A stretch of 64,000 bases of DNA from CAWDZK01 sp963726615 (GCA_963726615.1 CAVSCX010000011.1:620001-684000); one strand, 5' to 3'; counted from the stretch's first letter, positions 9,190 to 18,204 are shown. Notes: generated by a model from the letters alone, not told the origin. Numbers and translations are program-made.

Positions 9190-9597
9190 TCAGTCGTCCT
9201 CGTCGGCCTTGACGGCCAGCACCGGGCAGGGCGCCTCGAGCAGGATCCGCTGCGCGTGCGAGCCCAGGATGAGCTTGCCCACCGGCGTACGGCGCCGCAG
9301 CCCGATGACGATGAAGTCGGCGCCGGTCTCGGCGGCGACGGCGATGAGGTCCTCGGCCGGGTCGAGGCCCCGCACCAGCTGGCGCACCTCGTTCTCGATG
9401 CCTTCGCGGTCGAGCGCCTCCTGGACCTCGGCGAGCTCCTTCTCGTGCTCGACGCTGTCGTCCCCGCCGAACTCGGCGCCACCGCGGGCGGAGTTCACCA
9501 CGACGAGACGGGTCCGCCGCAGCCGGGCCTCCTCGGCGGCGCGGCGCAGCGCCGCCCGACCCTCCGCCCGGGCCACGTAGCCCACGACGATCGTCAT
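9190..9597 (-). CDS. Universal stress protein (UspA family)
   Basis: A single Usp domain of 135 residues. It opens MTIVVGYV and closes with the ATP-binding signature GLRRRTPVGKLILGS followed by APCPVLAVK, so it is the nucleotide-binding type. The start is the ATG at 9597, which has GAGGAGGT just upstream; an ATG 18 bases further up does not. It is the first gene of a two-gene unit with the HhH-GPD repair protein. Family members help cells survive starvation, oxidative and DNA-damage stress, but the exact role is unknown. Confidence 0.9.
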   Translation of the reverse strand: MTIVVGYVARAEGRAALRRAAEEARLRRTRLVVVNSARGGAEFGGDDSVEHEKELAEVQEALDREGIENEVRQLVRGLDPAEDLIAVAAETGADFIVIGLRRRTPVGKLILGSHAQRILLEAPCPVLAVKADEDD

Positions 9598-9706
9598 CAG
9601 ACCTCCTCGTCCCACCCCCGACGGACGTTACCCGACACCGGGCATGACCCGCGGCGCCCGGCCGGACCACCGCCTGCCCCGTCGCCCGGAACGGGGGCCC
9701 GCCTCC

Positions 9707-9712
9707 TACCGT
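9707..9712 (+). promoter_or_regulatory. -10 element TACCGT of a leaderless gene
   Basis: TACCGT lies 7 bases before the GTG at 9720. There is no Shine-Dalgarno sequence between them. Confidence 0.5.
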
Positions 9713-9719
9713 GGCGGCT

Positions 9720-10400
9720 GTGACCGAGCCACCGCCGACCGACTGGGTCGCCTGGCACGAGCCCTACACCGACCCCACGTCGGACCTCTCGCGCCGGCGG
9801 CGGGTCGTGCAGCGACACGTGCGGCACTGGCTCGACGACCTGCCCCGGACCGCGACGGCCCCGCAGGTCGTGAGTGCCTGCGCCGGGGACGGGCGTGACG
9901 TCCTGGACGTCCTCGCGACCCGCCCCTGGGCGGCTCGGCGGCTCGACGTGCTGCTGCTCGAGCTCGACGACAGGCTCGCGGCCGAGGCCGCCGCGTGCGC
10001 CCGGGCGCACGGTCTGGACCGGGTCGACGTGCGGGTGGCCGACGCGGGTGACCTCGACTCCTACCGGGGGGCACGCCCGGCCGGGCTGCTGCTGTTCTGC
10101 GGCGTGTTCGGCAACGTCCGCGACGAGGACGTCCGGACCACGATCGGCTCGCTGCCCGCGCTGTGCGCCCCCGGCGCGACCGTGGTGTGGACGCGCGGCC
10201 GTCGCAGCCGCTCCGACCGGACGGCCGCCGACGACGGCCCGGCCGCGGTTCGCTCCTGCTTCGCCGCGGCCGGCTTCGCCGAGCTCGCGTTCTCTGCGCC
10301 CGACGACGCGACGTTCTCGGTGGGCGCGCACCGGCTGTCCATCGCACCCGCCACCGCCGCGACGGGGCTCGGCGGTCGACTGTTCACCTTCGTGCGCTGA
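9720..10400 (+). CDS. Class I SAM-dependent methyltransferase
   Basis: Residues around 45-60 carry motif I in the form VVSACAGDGRDVLDVL, followed by a beta strand ending in acidic LLLELDD for the SAM ribose. Later strands (LLLFCGVFGNV; ATVVWTRGR) fit the Rossmann-like fold. Homologues are described only as SAM-dependent methyltransferases or class I SAM proteins, and no substrate can be named. The GTG at 9720 is preferred over an in-frame GTG at 9711 because a -10 hexamer sits at the right distance for leaderless initiation and would overlap the earlier codon. Confidence 0.75.
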   Translation: MTEPPPTDWVAWHEPYTDPTSDLSRRRRVVQRHVRHWLDDLPRTATAPQVVSACAGDGRDVLDVLATRPWAARRLDVLLLELDDRLAAEAAACARAHGLDRVDVRVADAGDLDSYRGARPAGLLLFCGVFGNVRDEDVRTTIGSLPALCAPGATVVWTRGRRSRSDRTAADDGPAAVRSCFAAAGFAELAFSAPDDATFSVGAHRLSIAPATAATGLGGRLFTFVR

Positions 10401-10431
10401 GGCGCGGGCCCGAGGCGTGGTCGAGGCTCGG

Positions 10432-11457
10432 TCAGCGGGCCAGCCGCTCGGCCAGCCAGGCCAGCGCCATCGGGTAGCGGTAGTCGATCGAGGCGTGGGT
10501 GCCGGGGAAGATCTCGAACCGGACCGCGGTGTCCGCGACGCCGATCCGTCCCAGCCCGTCCCGGAAGGCCTGCGCGCCCAGGTCGAGGCGGTAGTCGTCG
10601 GCGTCGCCGGCATCGATCCAGATCGCCCGCTGGCTGCGCAGCGCGTCCGCGTAGCGGTCGACCATCCGGACCGGGTCCCAGGCCAGCCAGCGCTCCCACA
10701 CCTCGTCCAGCACGACCCCGCTGCGGGTGTCGAACGGCAGCACCGGCCGACCGTCGGAGTCGGCCGAGAAGGCAGCGGCGCAGCCGAGCGCCGTGATCAG
10801 CGATTCGTCCTCCTTCTTGCTGAAGGCCGGCCGCGACCGGAAGTCGTCCCACCACCGCCAGATGTCGCCGTCGTAGGCCCGCAGGTGGCGGGTAGCGGCA
10901 GCGAAGTCCGGCAGGTAGCAGTGCTCGTAGAGCGTGTCGCCGGCGTGGGTGGCGAGTGCCCCGAACAGGTCCGGCCGCAGCATCGGCGTGATCATCGCCC
11001 CGAACCCGCCGCTGGACTTGCCACTGATCGCACGCGACTCCCGGTCCGGGATCGTCCGGTAGCGCGCGTCGACCCACGGCACCACCTCGTCGCAGAGGTA
11101 CGAGTGGTACCGGCCGGTGCCCGTCGAGTCGACGAACTGCGAACCGCCGTACGACGTCCACGCGTCGACGTAGACGACGATGCACGGTGGCGCGACGCCG
11201 TCGGCGAACACCCGGTCCGCGGTCTCGAGGAACGGCTGTCGGAACGGGGCGCGGTTGGCCCACATCGTCAGGTGACCCGTGTACCCCTGGATGACGTAGA
11301 CGCTCGGGTAGCGCTCGGCGGCCGCCTCGTAGCCCGGCGGCAGGTAGACCCAGACCGGCCGCTCGTGCGGGTCGCCCAGCACGTTCTCCCGCAGCATCGC
11401 CGAGTCGACGATGCCCTCCTCGATCCGTCCGGCCAGGTCGGCGCGCCAGGGCAGCAT
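10432..11457 (-). CDS. Enterochelin-esterase-like alpha/beta hydrolase
   Basis: The 341-residue protein begins without a signal peptide. It has the N-terminal strand set VWVYLPPGYEAAAERYPSVYVIQGYTGH of the esterase D/enterochelin-esterase (Fes/antigen 85-like) family. The nucleophile elbow is GKSSGGFGA (Ser at about 150) and the late histidine is in FPGTHASIDYR. In other members the substrate is a trilactone siderophore, a mycolyl or an acyl ester. No siderophore genes are nearby, so the substrate is open. The ATG is at 11457. The gene stands alone, convergent with the methyltransferase. Confidence 0.8.
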   Translation of the reverse strand: MLPWRADLAGRIEEGIVDSAMLRENVLGDPHERPVWVYLPPGYEAAAERYPSVYVIQGYTGHLTMWANRAPFRQPFLETADRVFADGVAPPCIVVYVDAWTSYGGSQFVDSTGTGRYHSYLCDEVVPWVDARYRTIPDRESRAISGKSSGGFGAMITPMLRPDLFGALATHAGDTLYEHCYLPDFAAATRHLRAYDGDIWRWWDDFRSRPAFSKKEDESLITALGCAAAFSADSDGRPVLPFDTRSGVVLDEVWERWLAWDPVRMVDRYADALRSQRAIWIDAGDADDYRLDLGAQAFRDGLGRIGVADTAVRFEIFPGTHASIDYRYPMALAWLAERLAR

Positions 11458-11553
11458 GCCGCCCAGTCAACCAGCCACCGGCGGGACGTGTTGACCGCTC
11501 CGGCGGCGCCAGGACAGGATGCCAAGACGCGAACATCGGTCCAGGGAGCGACC

Positions 11554-11730
11554 ATGGCCTACACGCTGCGGTGCGCCGACACCGGCGCCGACTGCCCCGG
11601 CAACTTCACCACCTCGACGCGGGACGAGCTGATGCAGCACGTCACCATGCATGCGCAGACAGCACACCCCGAGATGGCGTTGGACGACGCGACGGTGGCC
11701 ACGATCTCCGGCCTCGTCAAGCAGACCTAG
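11554..11730 (+). CDS. DUF1059 domain small protein, 58 aa
   Basis: A compact DUF1059 protein: MAYTLRCADTGADCPGNF, then a helix with ELMQHVTMHAQTAHPE. Two Cys and three His are spaced in a way that could bind a metal. An AGGGAG ribosome-binding site lies 5 bases before the ATG. Function is unknown for the family. The last bases overlap the 3' end of the convergent acetyltransferase gene. Confidence 0.8.
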   Translation: MAYTLRCADTGADCPGNFTTSTRDELMQHVTMHAQTAHPEMALDDATVATISGLVKQT

Positions 11731-12248
11731 CGGTCGTCCAGCAGCATCATCATCTCGACCTCAACGGCGGTCGGGTCGAGGTCGTAGGGCAGCGTCGCGC
11801 CGGTCTCGGAGAAGCCGTACCTGCGGTAGAAGGCGCGCGCCCGAGCGTTGTGCTCGTGCACGAACAGGTGCAGCCGGTCCAGCCCGGCCTCCTCCGTCGC
11901 CCAGCGGCGCACTCCGTCGAGCAGCTCGGCGGCGACGCCGGTTCCCCGGTGCTCCGGCGCGACGTACACGCTGACCACGTGTCCCTGCCGGGGCGAGTCC
12001 ACGAAGGTCGCGAGGTAGCCCACCCACCTGCCGGGGGTCCCCACCGGCTCGGCGGCGAGCCCGAGATCCGTCGGTCCGGCCGAGCCTCGTCCGGCGCGCC
12101 GGCGCCACTCCCCCTCGCTGCGCTGCTCGGCGTCGGCGACAGTCTCCAGGTAGGCCAGCGGGGTGTCGGCCAGCATCTCCAGCCGCACCGCCCGCAGCAT
12201 GGCCCAGTCGTCCTCGACCAGCCGCCGCACCACTACCGCGCCCGTCAT
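11727..12248 (-). CDS. GNAT family N-acetyltransferase
   Basis: A 173-residue single GNAT domain. The acetyl-CoA binding motif A is VVSVYVAPEHRGTGVAAELLDGV (V-x-P-x-x-R-G-x-G), and motif B is LHLFVHEHNARARAFYRRYGFSETG. The N-terminal strand-helix VVVRRLVEDDWAMLRAVRLE is also typical. The substrate amine cannot be predicted. The start ATG at 12248 leaves only 28 bases to the divergent hydrolase gene, and both have -10 elements in that gap. Confidence 0.87.
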   Translation of the reverse strand: MTGAVVVRRLVEDDWAMLRAVRLEMLADTPLAYLETVADAEQRSEGEWRRRAGRGSAGPTDLGLAAEPVGTPGRWVGYLATFVDSPRQGHVVSVYVAPEHRGTGVAAELLDGVRRWATEEAGLDRLHLFVHEHNARARAFYRRYGFSETGATLPYDLDPTAVEVEMMMLLDDR

Positions 12249-12255
12249 CCGCGGC

Positions 12256-12261
12256 ACCCTG
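12256..12261 (-). promoter_or_regulatory. -10 element CAGGGT of the GNAT gene
   Basis: Read on the minus strand, CAGGGT lies 7 bases before the ATG at 12248. It faces the plus-strand -10 at 12265 across 3 bases. Confidence 0.4.
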
Positions 12262-12264
12262 CCA

Positions 12265-12270
12265 TACCGT
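12265..12270 (+). promoter_or_regulatory. -10 element TACCGT of the S33 hydrolase gene
   Basis: TACCGT is followed by six bases and then the GTG at 12277, consistent with a leaderless mRNA. Confidence 0.5.
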
Positions 12271-12276
12271 CGGGGG

Positions 12277-13584
12277 GTGCCTGCCACCGCGACGACGCAC
12301 CGGCTGCCGGGCCTCGTCGTCACCGACCACGAGGTCGAGGTACCGCTGGACCATGACGATCCGGCGGGTGAGCACCTCGTCGTGTTCGCCCGCGAGGTGG
12401 TGGCGCCACGCAAGCGGGACGCTGACCTGCCGTGGCTGCTCTTCCTGCAGGGCGGCCCAGGGGCCCGGTCACCGCGTCCCACCGGCCGGTCCGGCTGGCT
12501 GGGCCGCGCCCTGCTCGAGCACCGGGTCCTGCTGCTGGACCAGCGCGGCACGGGACGCTCGACCCCTGCGACGAGGCAGACGCTGACAGCGCGCGGGCCG
12601 GCCCGCGAGCAGGCGCACTACCTCACGCACTTCCGGGCCGACGCCATCGTCCGCGACGCCGAGCTGCTGCGGACGGCGCTCGCGGGCGACCGACCCTGGA
12701 CCGTGCTCGGGCAGAGCTACGGCGGGTTCGTCGCGCTGACCTACCTGTCCTCGGCGCCGGAGGGGCTCGACCGGGTGCTGATCGCCGGTGGCCTGCCGCC
12801 GCTGCAGCGCGGTCCGGACGAGGTGTACCGGGCGACCTTCGAGCGGGTCCGCCAACGGCATGCCGCGTGGGCGGACCGCTACCCCTGCGACGGCGACCGG
12901 CTGGACGCGGTCGCGGACCACGTCTCGGCCCACGACGTCCGGCTGCCCGGCGGCGACCGGCTCACCGTGCCACGGCTGCAGTCGCTGGGGATGGCCCTGG
13001 GCCGCTCCGACGGCATGGAGCGGCTGCACTACCTCCTGGAGAGCGCGTGGGTCGACGCTCGCTGGTCCGAGCTGGCCGACGACTTCCTCGTCGCGGTCGA
13101 GTCGGCCACGACGTTCGTCGACCGGCCGCTGTACGCCCTCATGCACGAGTCCATCTACTGCCAGGGCGACGCCTCGCGCTGGGCCGCGCAGCGGGTCGCC
13201 GACTCGCTGCCGGAGTTCGCCCCCGGGGCCCGACCGCTGCTCCCCACGGGCGAGATGCTGCTGCCCGCGCTGGTCCGCGGCGACCGCTCCGTCGCGCCGC
13301 TGGCGGAGACGGCCGAGCTGCTGGCGGCGTACGACGGCTGGCCGGCGCTCTACGACCTCGACCGGCTCGCGGCGAACACTGTCCCGGTGGCCGCGGCGGT
13401 CTACCACCAGGACATGTACGTCGACCACGCGCTGTCGATGGAGACCGCTGACCGGGTCGGCGCCCTGCGTACCTGGTCGACCGGCAGGCTCGGGCACGAC
13501 GGCCTGCGCAGCGACGACCGGGTCCTCGACCGTCTGCTGGCGATGACCCGGGAGACGCCGGGAGAGGATGCCGGGCGTGGCTGA
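12277..13584 (+). CDS. Alpha/beta hydrolase, proline iminopeptidase-like (S33)
   Basis: At 435 residues it matches the longer S33 aminopeptidases. The oxyanion-hole motif reads LLFLQGGPGARSPRP (about 50-64), close to the HGGPG of the family. The nucleophile elbow is GQSYGGFVALTYL, followed by a helical cap and a C-terminal RLGHDGLRSD that would supply the histidine. These enzymes release N-terminal proline or other residues from peptides. The GTG start at 12277 is supported by its -10 element. It overlaps the patatin gene by 17 bases, so the two are probably translated together. Confidence 0.82.
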   Translation: MPATATTHRLPGLVVTDHEVEVPLDHDDPAGEHLVVFAREVVAPRKRDADLPWLLFLQGGPGARSPRPTGRSGWLGRALLEHRVLLLDQRGTGRSTPATRQTLTARGPAREQAHYLTHFRADAIVRDAELLRTALAGDRPWTVLGQSYGGFVALTYLSSAPEGLDRVLIAGGLPPLQRGPDEVYRATFERVRQRHAAWADRYPCDGDRLDAVADHVSAHDVRLPGGDRLTVPRLQSLGMALGRSDGMERLHYLLESAWVDARWSELADDFLVAVESATTFVDRPLYALMHESIYCQGDASRWAAQRVADSLPEFAPGARPLLPTGEMLLPALVRGDRSVAPLAETAELLAAYDGWPALYDLDRLAANTVPVAAAVYHQDMYVDHALSMETADRVGALRTWSTGRLGHDGLRSDDRVLDRLLAMTRETPGEDAGRG

Positions 13585-14425
13585 CGGCAAGGTGGCGTTC
13601 GTGCTGGGCGGAGGCGGCCTGCTGGGCGCGGGCGAGGTCGGCATGCTCGCGGCCCTGCTGGAGGCCGGCATCCGCCCGGACCTGGTCGTGGGGACCTCGG
13701 TCGGTGCCGTCAACGGCGCCGCAGTCGCTGCCGACCCGACCCCGGCCGCCGTCGACCGGCTGCGCGCGCTGTGGCTGGGACTGGCCAGCAGCGGCCTGTA
13801 CTCCGGCGGCGCGCTGCGCCGGATGAGCCACCTCGCTCGGACCCGGACGCACGCACACCCCAACGAGCCGCTGCGCGAGCTGCTGGTCGACCACCTCGGT
13901 GACAGGCTGATCGAGGACCTGCCGGTTCCCTTCCAGTGCGTCGCGGCGAGCATCGAGCGGGCCGCCGAGCACTGGTTCACCGCCGGCCCCCTGGTCGACG
14001 CGGTCCTGGCGAGCAGCGCCGTCCCGGGGGTGCTGCCGCCGGTGCGGATCGGCCGGGAGACCTACCTCGACGGGGGGCTGGTCAACTCCATCCCGGTCGA
14101 GCGGGCCCTGACCCTCGGGGCGACAACCCTCTACGTCCTGCAGGTCGGGCGGATCGACCGGCCACTCACCGCGCCGACCAAGCCGTGGCAGGTCGCGGCG
14201 GTGGCGTTCGAGATCGCCCGCCGGCACAGGTTCGCCCGGGACATGGCCGCGCTCCCCACTGACGTCCGGGTGCACGTGCTGCCCACCGGCGCCGGGGAGC
14301 CGCCCCGCTACGGCGACCTGTCGGCGCTGCGCTACCGCGACTTCCGCGCCGTGCAGCGCCGCATCGACGAGGCTCGCCGGGCCACCGCGGAGTTCCTCGA
14401 GAACGCACCCGAGCGGGCCCGCTGA
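13568..14425 (+). CDS. Patatin-like phospholipase
   Basis: The N-terminus has the glycine-rich oxyanion loop LGGGGLLGAGEVGML, then the nucleophile motif GTSVGAVNG (Ser about residue 45), and the catalytic Asp in YLDGGLVNSIP. These are the Ser-Asp dyad and loop of patatin-like lipid acyl hydrolases such as the RssA type. There is no signal peptide, so it should act on the inner face of the membrane. The ATG has GGGAGAGG upstream and lies inside the 3' end of the hydrolase gene. Its stop overlaps the next ATG (TGATG), an acyltransferase, which suggests joint lipid remodelling. Confidence 0.9.
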   Translation: MPGVADGKVAFVLGGGGLLGAGEVGMLAALLEAGIRPDLVVGTSVGAVNGAAVAADPTPAAVDRLRALWLGLASSGLYSGGALRRMSHLARTRTHAHPNEPLRELLVDHLGDRLIEDLPVPFQCVAASIERAAEHWFTAGPLVDAVLASSAVPGVLPPVRIGRETYLDGGLVNSIPVERALTLGATTLYVLQVGRIDRPLTAPTKPWQVAAVAFEIARRHRFARDMAALPTDVRVHVLPTGAGEPPRYGDLSALRYRDFRAVQRRIDEARRATAEFLENAPERAR

Positions 14426-15456
14426 TGCTGCTGCCTCCGGTCTGGGTCCGGCGGGCCGTCCTGGGGCCGGCCGTCGTCGCGCTCTCGGCGCTGGCCGTCG
14501 TCGGTCTGCCGGTCGTGCTGCTCGCCGGGGTCTTCCTCTCCACCTTCATGCCCGGCCGGTGGCGGCCGCTGCGACTGCTCTGGATGGTCCTGCTCTACCT
14601 GTTCCTGGAGGCGGCAGCACTGCTCGTGCTGCTGGTCCTGTGGGTGGGCAGCGGGTTCGGCCTGCGGATCCGGTCGCCGCGGTTCCAGCGGGCGCACTAC
14701 GTGCTGGTCAAGTGGTTCCTCCAGGTCCTGTTCCGGGAGTGCCGCCGGGTGCTGCACGTCCGGGTGGCCGTCGAGGGGCCGGCGCCGACGTCGTACGACG
14801 GGCGGCCGCTGCTGATCGTCAGCCGGCACGCCGGGCCGGGCGACTCCTTCCTCGTCGTGCACGCGCTGCTGAACTGGTACGACCGGGAGCCGCGGATCGT
14901 CCTGAAGGACACCCTGCAGTGGGACCCCGCCATCGACGTGGTGCTCAACCGGCTGCCGAACCGCTTCATCCGGCCGGACCCCGGCGCGTCCGGCGCCGAC
15001 GTCGAGCAGCTGATCGGCGACCTGAGCCGGGGGCTGGACGAGAACGACGCGTTCGTCATCTTCCCCGAGGGCGGCAACTTCAGCGAGCACCGGCGCAAGC
15101 GCGCGATCGAGCGGCTCCGCCGGCGGGGGCACATCGACGAGGCAGAGAAGGCGCAGCGGCTCAAGCACGTGATGGCGCCGCGGCCGGGCGGGGTCCTCGC
15201 CGCACTGACCCAGGCCCGGGACGCCGACGTCGTGTTCGTCGCGCACACCGGGGTCGAGCACCTGGTCACGGTCCTGGACGTGTGGCGCGAGCTGCCGATG
15301 GACCGCGAGATCCAGATGCGGTGGTGGATCGTGCCCGCCGCGGACGTCCCGGCCGGCGACGACGACCGGATCGACTGGCTGTACGCCTGGTGGGCCCGCA
15401 TCGACGACTGGATCGACGAGCGACAGGCCGAGGCCGGGCTCCCCACCCCCCGCTGA
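14425..15456 (+). CDS. 1-acylglycerol-3-phosphate O-acyltransferase-like membrane protein
   Basis: Two long N-terminal hydrophobic segments (about 11-45 and 50-75) anchor it in the membrane. The PlsC-type acyltransferase blocks follow: block I as SRHAGPGDSFL (H-x4-D) and block III as FPEGGNFSEHRR. Their order and spacing match lysophosphatidate acyltransferases, which acylate lysophospholipid head groups. It is the third gene of a likely lipid operon behind the S33 hydrolase and the patatin and is translationally coupled by a one-base TGATG overlap. A strong inverted repeat follows its stop. Confidence 0.88.
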   Translation: MLLPPVWVRRAVLGPAVVALSALAVVGLPVVLLAGVFLSTFMPGRWRPLRLLWMVLLYLFLEAAALLVLLVLWVGSGFGLRIRSPRFQRAHYVLVKWFLQVLFRECRRVLHVRVAVEGPAPTSYDGRPLLIVSRHAGPGDSFLVVHALLNWYDREPRIVLKDTLQWDPAIDVVLNRLPNRFIRPDPGASGADVEQLIGDLSRGLDENDAFVIFPEGGNFSEHRRKRAIERLRRRGHIDEAEKAQRLKHVMAPRPGGVLAALTQARDADVVFVAHTGVEHLVTVLDVWRELPMDREIQMRWWIVPAADVPAGDDDRIDWLYAWWARIDDWIDERQAEAGLPTPR

Positions 15457-15470
15457 CCCCACCGACCTCC

Positions 15471-15525
15471 GCGCGCTCGCGACACGCCCGGACGACGTGC
15501 TGCGCACGGCGTGTCGAGAGCGCGC
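15471..15525. terminator. Inverted repeat, 18-nt arms, after the acyltransferase operon
   Basis: Arms at 15471-15488 and 15508-15525 pair at 17 of 18 positions around a 19-base loop. It lies 15 bases past the acyltransferase stop and is followed by no T-run, as is usual for high-GC actinobacterial terminators. It could instead be a dispersed palindromic repeat. Confidence 0.5.
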
Positions 15526-15704
15526 CGTGCCTGCCTCCGCGCGCTGGGACATCGGTATGGCCTACATGTCAGGAATTTGCTGGTTTGGGTGATTCGTGTC
15601 ACATTCGTCCACGGCGATCACAGCGCCACCCGTGACCGAACACCTGCCGGGCCGTTGAGCCCCCTGTGACGACGGTCACGAACCGCCCACCCAGGAGGAC
15701 CCCT

Positions 15705-17783
15705 GTGCCACCACTGACGTCCCGCCACTCCCGGGCAGCCGGCGCGGCCATCGCGGCCGCCGCGCTCGCCCTGGGAGCCCTCTCCGCCGTCCCCGACGCG
15801 GCGCAGGGCTCGACGACCTTCCCCGTGCAGCTCGTGCGTGTGGACACGCCGACCGCGGCCGACAAGGACCGGCTCACCGCGCTCGGCCTCGACCTGACCG
15901 AGCACGCCGGACCCCGCTCCGTGGACGTCGTGCTGCACACGGCTGCCGACGCGGACGCCCTGACCGGCGCCGGGCTGTCCTACGACGTCGAGGTCCCGGA
16001 CCTGGCCCTCCAGACGGCGCAGAGCAACCGGGCCAGCCGCGCCTACGCCGACAGCGTCGCAACCTCGCCGCTGCCGAGCGGTCGGGACAACTACCGGACC
16101 CTGGCCGACTACAACGACGACCTGCGCGAGCTCGCGGCGATCAAGCCGAACGTCGTCGAGCGCTTCGCGCTGCCGCACAAGACCCTCGAGGGCCGCACCG
16201 TCTACGGCGTCGAGATCTCCGACAACGTGACGGGCGCTGCCTCCAGCGAGAAGCCGGTCTTCCTCATGATGGGCCTTCACCACGCACGCGAGTGGCCGTC
16301 GGGCGAGATGGCGATGGAGTTCGCGTACGACCTGGTCAAGAACCAGGGGCAGGACCCTCGCATCACCGACCTCCTGAAGAAGGCCCGCGTCATCGTGGTG
16401 CCCGTCGTCAACGCCGACGGCTTCAACCAGTCGGTCACCCAGGGCATGCTGCTCGACCTGCGCGAATCCGACGACGGCGGCACCGTCACCGTGCTGGGCA
16501 CGCCAGGGAACGCATACAAGCGCAAGAACTGCCGTGTCGAGGGCAGTGACAGCACGCCTCCGGGCGCCTGCGACGCGGCCGCCAGCCCCGGCGGCTACGG
16601 CATCGGCGTCGACCCCAACCGCAACTACGGGGGCTTCTGGGGCGGGCCCGGCGCCAGCGATCTGGCCGCCGATCCCACCTACCGCGGGTCGGGGCCGTTC
16701 TCGGAGCCGGAGACGCAGAACATCCGCGACCTCGTGTCCGCGGAGCAGGTCACCACGCTCATCACCAACCACACCTACAGCAACCTCGTCCTGCGCCCCC
16801 CGGGCCTGCGCGCCCAGGGCGACACCGCGGACGAGGCGGCCTACGCCGACCTCGGCGCGCGGATGGCGTCGAACAACGGCTACACCAACCAGCACTCGTA
16901 CCAGCTCTACGACACCACGGGCACCACCGAGGACTGGTCGTACTACGCCACCGGAGGTCTCGGCTTCACCTTCGAGATCGGGGACGAGTTCCACCCACCC
17001 TTCCCCGAGGTGATCGACCAGTACTTCGGCACCGGCGCTCACGGGGGCAGGGGCAACCGCGAGGCGTACCTCACGGCCCTGGAGAGCACGGCGAACCCCA
17101 CGATGCACTCCGTGATCTCCGGCAAGGCGCCCGCCGGTGCAGTGCTGCGGCTGCGCAAGCAGTTCGCCACACCGACGTACGACGGCGCCTCGTTCACCGA
17201 CAGGCTCGACACGACCATGACCGTCCCCGCGGACGGCAAGGTCGCGTGGCACGTCAACCCGAGCACCCGACCGCTCGTCATGAAGCACCGGCTGCAGGTG
17301 CTGTCCGAGACGCCCACCCGAGAAGAGACCTTCACGGCGAGCGCGGCGTCGCTTCCGACCCAGCACGAGGACAAGGAGTTCGTCGTCACCGAGACCGACC
17401 AGGACCTGCTCCAGGTCGAGCTCGACTGGCCGACGCCCGACGACTACGACCTCGAGGTCTACTACAAGGAGGCCGACGGGACGCTCACCGAGGTGGCGAG
17501 CTCCGGCAACTTCGTGGGCGAGAAGGAGCTGGCGACGCTGGACGCGCCGAAGCCCGGGACCTACGTGCTGCGTGCGATCAACTTCGCGTCGATCAGCCCG
17601 ACGTGGACGATGACCGCCGGCCTCTACGACACCACTGACACCACCATCGGTGACGGGCTGGTCGAGAACTGGACCCTCACCTGCGAGCGCGCCGACGGCT
17701 CGGTCGTGGACACCCAGCCACTGGTCGTCGACCGCGGCCAGCAGGTGAAGCCCAACCTGGCCGCCTGCCGCTCGAAGTTCTGA
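15705..17783 (+). CDS. Secreted M14 family zinc carboxypeptidase
   Basis: The GTG at 15705 is chosen over GTG 15666 because AGGAGG lies six bases before it. The N-terminal 36 residues form a signal peptide (Arg, then Ala-rich core, ending AAQG). After a propeptide of about 90 residues the M14 domain carries the zinc motif LHHAREWPSGE, then DPNRNYGGFW, the third zinc His in NHTYSNLVLRP and the catalytic Glu in FTFEIGDEF. The C-terminal ~200 residues are beta-rich, with a pre-peptidase-like domain (ELDWPTPDDYDLEVYY). It would trim C-terminal residues from external peptides. A strong hairpin follows. Confidence 0.93.
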   Translation: MPPLTSRHSRAAGAAIAAAALALGALSAVPDAAQGSTTFPVQLVRVDTPTAADKDRLTALGLDLTEHAGPRSVDVVLHTAADADALTGAGLSYDVEVPDLALQTAQSNRASRAYADSVATSPLPSGRDNYRTLADYNDDLRELAAIKPNVVERFALPHKTLEGRTVYGVEISDNVTGAASSEKPVFLMMGLHHAREWPSGEMAMEFAYDLVKNQGQDPRITDLLKKARVIVVPVVNADGFNQSVTQGMLLDLRESDDGGTVTVLGTPGNAYKRKNCRVEGSDSTPPGACDAAASPGGYGIGVDPNRNYGGFWGGPGASDLAADPTYRGSGPFSEPETQNIRDLVSAEQVTTLITNHTYSNLVLRPPGLRAQGDTADEAAYADLGARMASNNGYTNQHSYQLYDTTGTTEDWSYYATGGLGFTFEIGDEFHPPFPEVIDQYFGTGAHGGRGNREAYLTALESTANPTMHSVISGKAPAGAVLRLRKQFATPTYDGASFTDRLDTTMTVPADGKVAWHVNPSTRPLVMKHRLQVLSETPTREETFTASAASLPTQHEDKEFVVTETDQDLLQVELDWPTPDDYDLEVYYKEADGTLTEVASSGNFVGEKELATLDAPKPGTYVLRAINFASISPTWTMTAGLYDTTDTTIGDGLVENWTLTCERADGSVVDTQPLVVDRGQQVKPNLAACRSKF

Positions 17784-17802
17784 CGGCAGGACCCACCGTG
17801 TC

Positions 17803-17829
17803 GGGGCCGACCGCACTGCGGTCGGCCCC
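17803..17829 (+). terminator. Intrinsic-type hairpin after the M14 gene
   Basis: Perfect 12-nt arms (GGGGCCGACCGC and its complement) around a 3-base loop, 19 bases after the M14 stop. No T-run. It may also work for the convergent emfourin gene. Confidence 0.75.
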
Positions 17830-17875
17830 GGGCGGCGGGACGGCGACGGCGGCCGCTCGCAGAAGCCGGCGCCGG

Positions 17876-18193
17876 TCAGCCGCGTGCGCCGGCGGCCCGG
17901 GCGCGGGCGACGAGGGCGTCGACCAGCGGGTGCAGGGCGGTGGGTAGCTCGGTCTCGCCGAACTCGAGGTCGTGGCTGCCGTCGTCGTCGTGCACCGACA
18001 GGGCGTAGCGGTAGCGGTCCGGCTGCGGCGCACCCGCCGGCCGAGCCGCCAGCGAGGCAAGGTCGAGAGCGGCCAGCTGCTCGGCGTACCAGCCGGCGTC
18101 GGCGTCCACGTCCGGGTCGGCGCCGGTGTCGACGGTGCAGCGCAGCGACAGCCCGGCGAAGCCGCCGCTGCGGACCAGCTCGATCCGGGCCAT
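17876..18193 (-). CDS. Emfourin, protealysin (M4 protease) inhibitor
   Basis: A 105-residue protein with the emfourin layout: MARIELVRSGGFAGLSLRCTVDT at the start, an acidic middle helix (DAGWYAEQLAALDL), then PDRYRYALSVHDDD and a final LHPLVDALVARAR helix. Emfourins are slow-tight inhibitors of protealysin-like M4 proteases. They are encoded next to the protease they inhibit, as here: the M4 gene ends 11 bases upstream. No signal peptide is seen in either partner, so both start inside the cell. It probably keeps the protease silent until release. Confidence 0.85.
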   Translation of the reverse strand: MARIELVRSGGFAGLSLRCTVDTGADPDVDADAGWYAEQLAALDLASLAARPAGAPQPDRYRYALSVHDDDGSHDLEFGETELPTALHPLVDALVARARAAGARG

Positions 18194-18204
18194 CGTCCAC
18201 CTCC

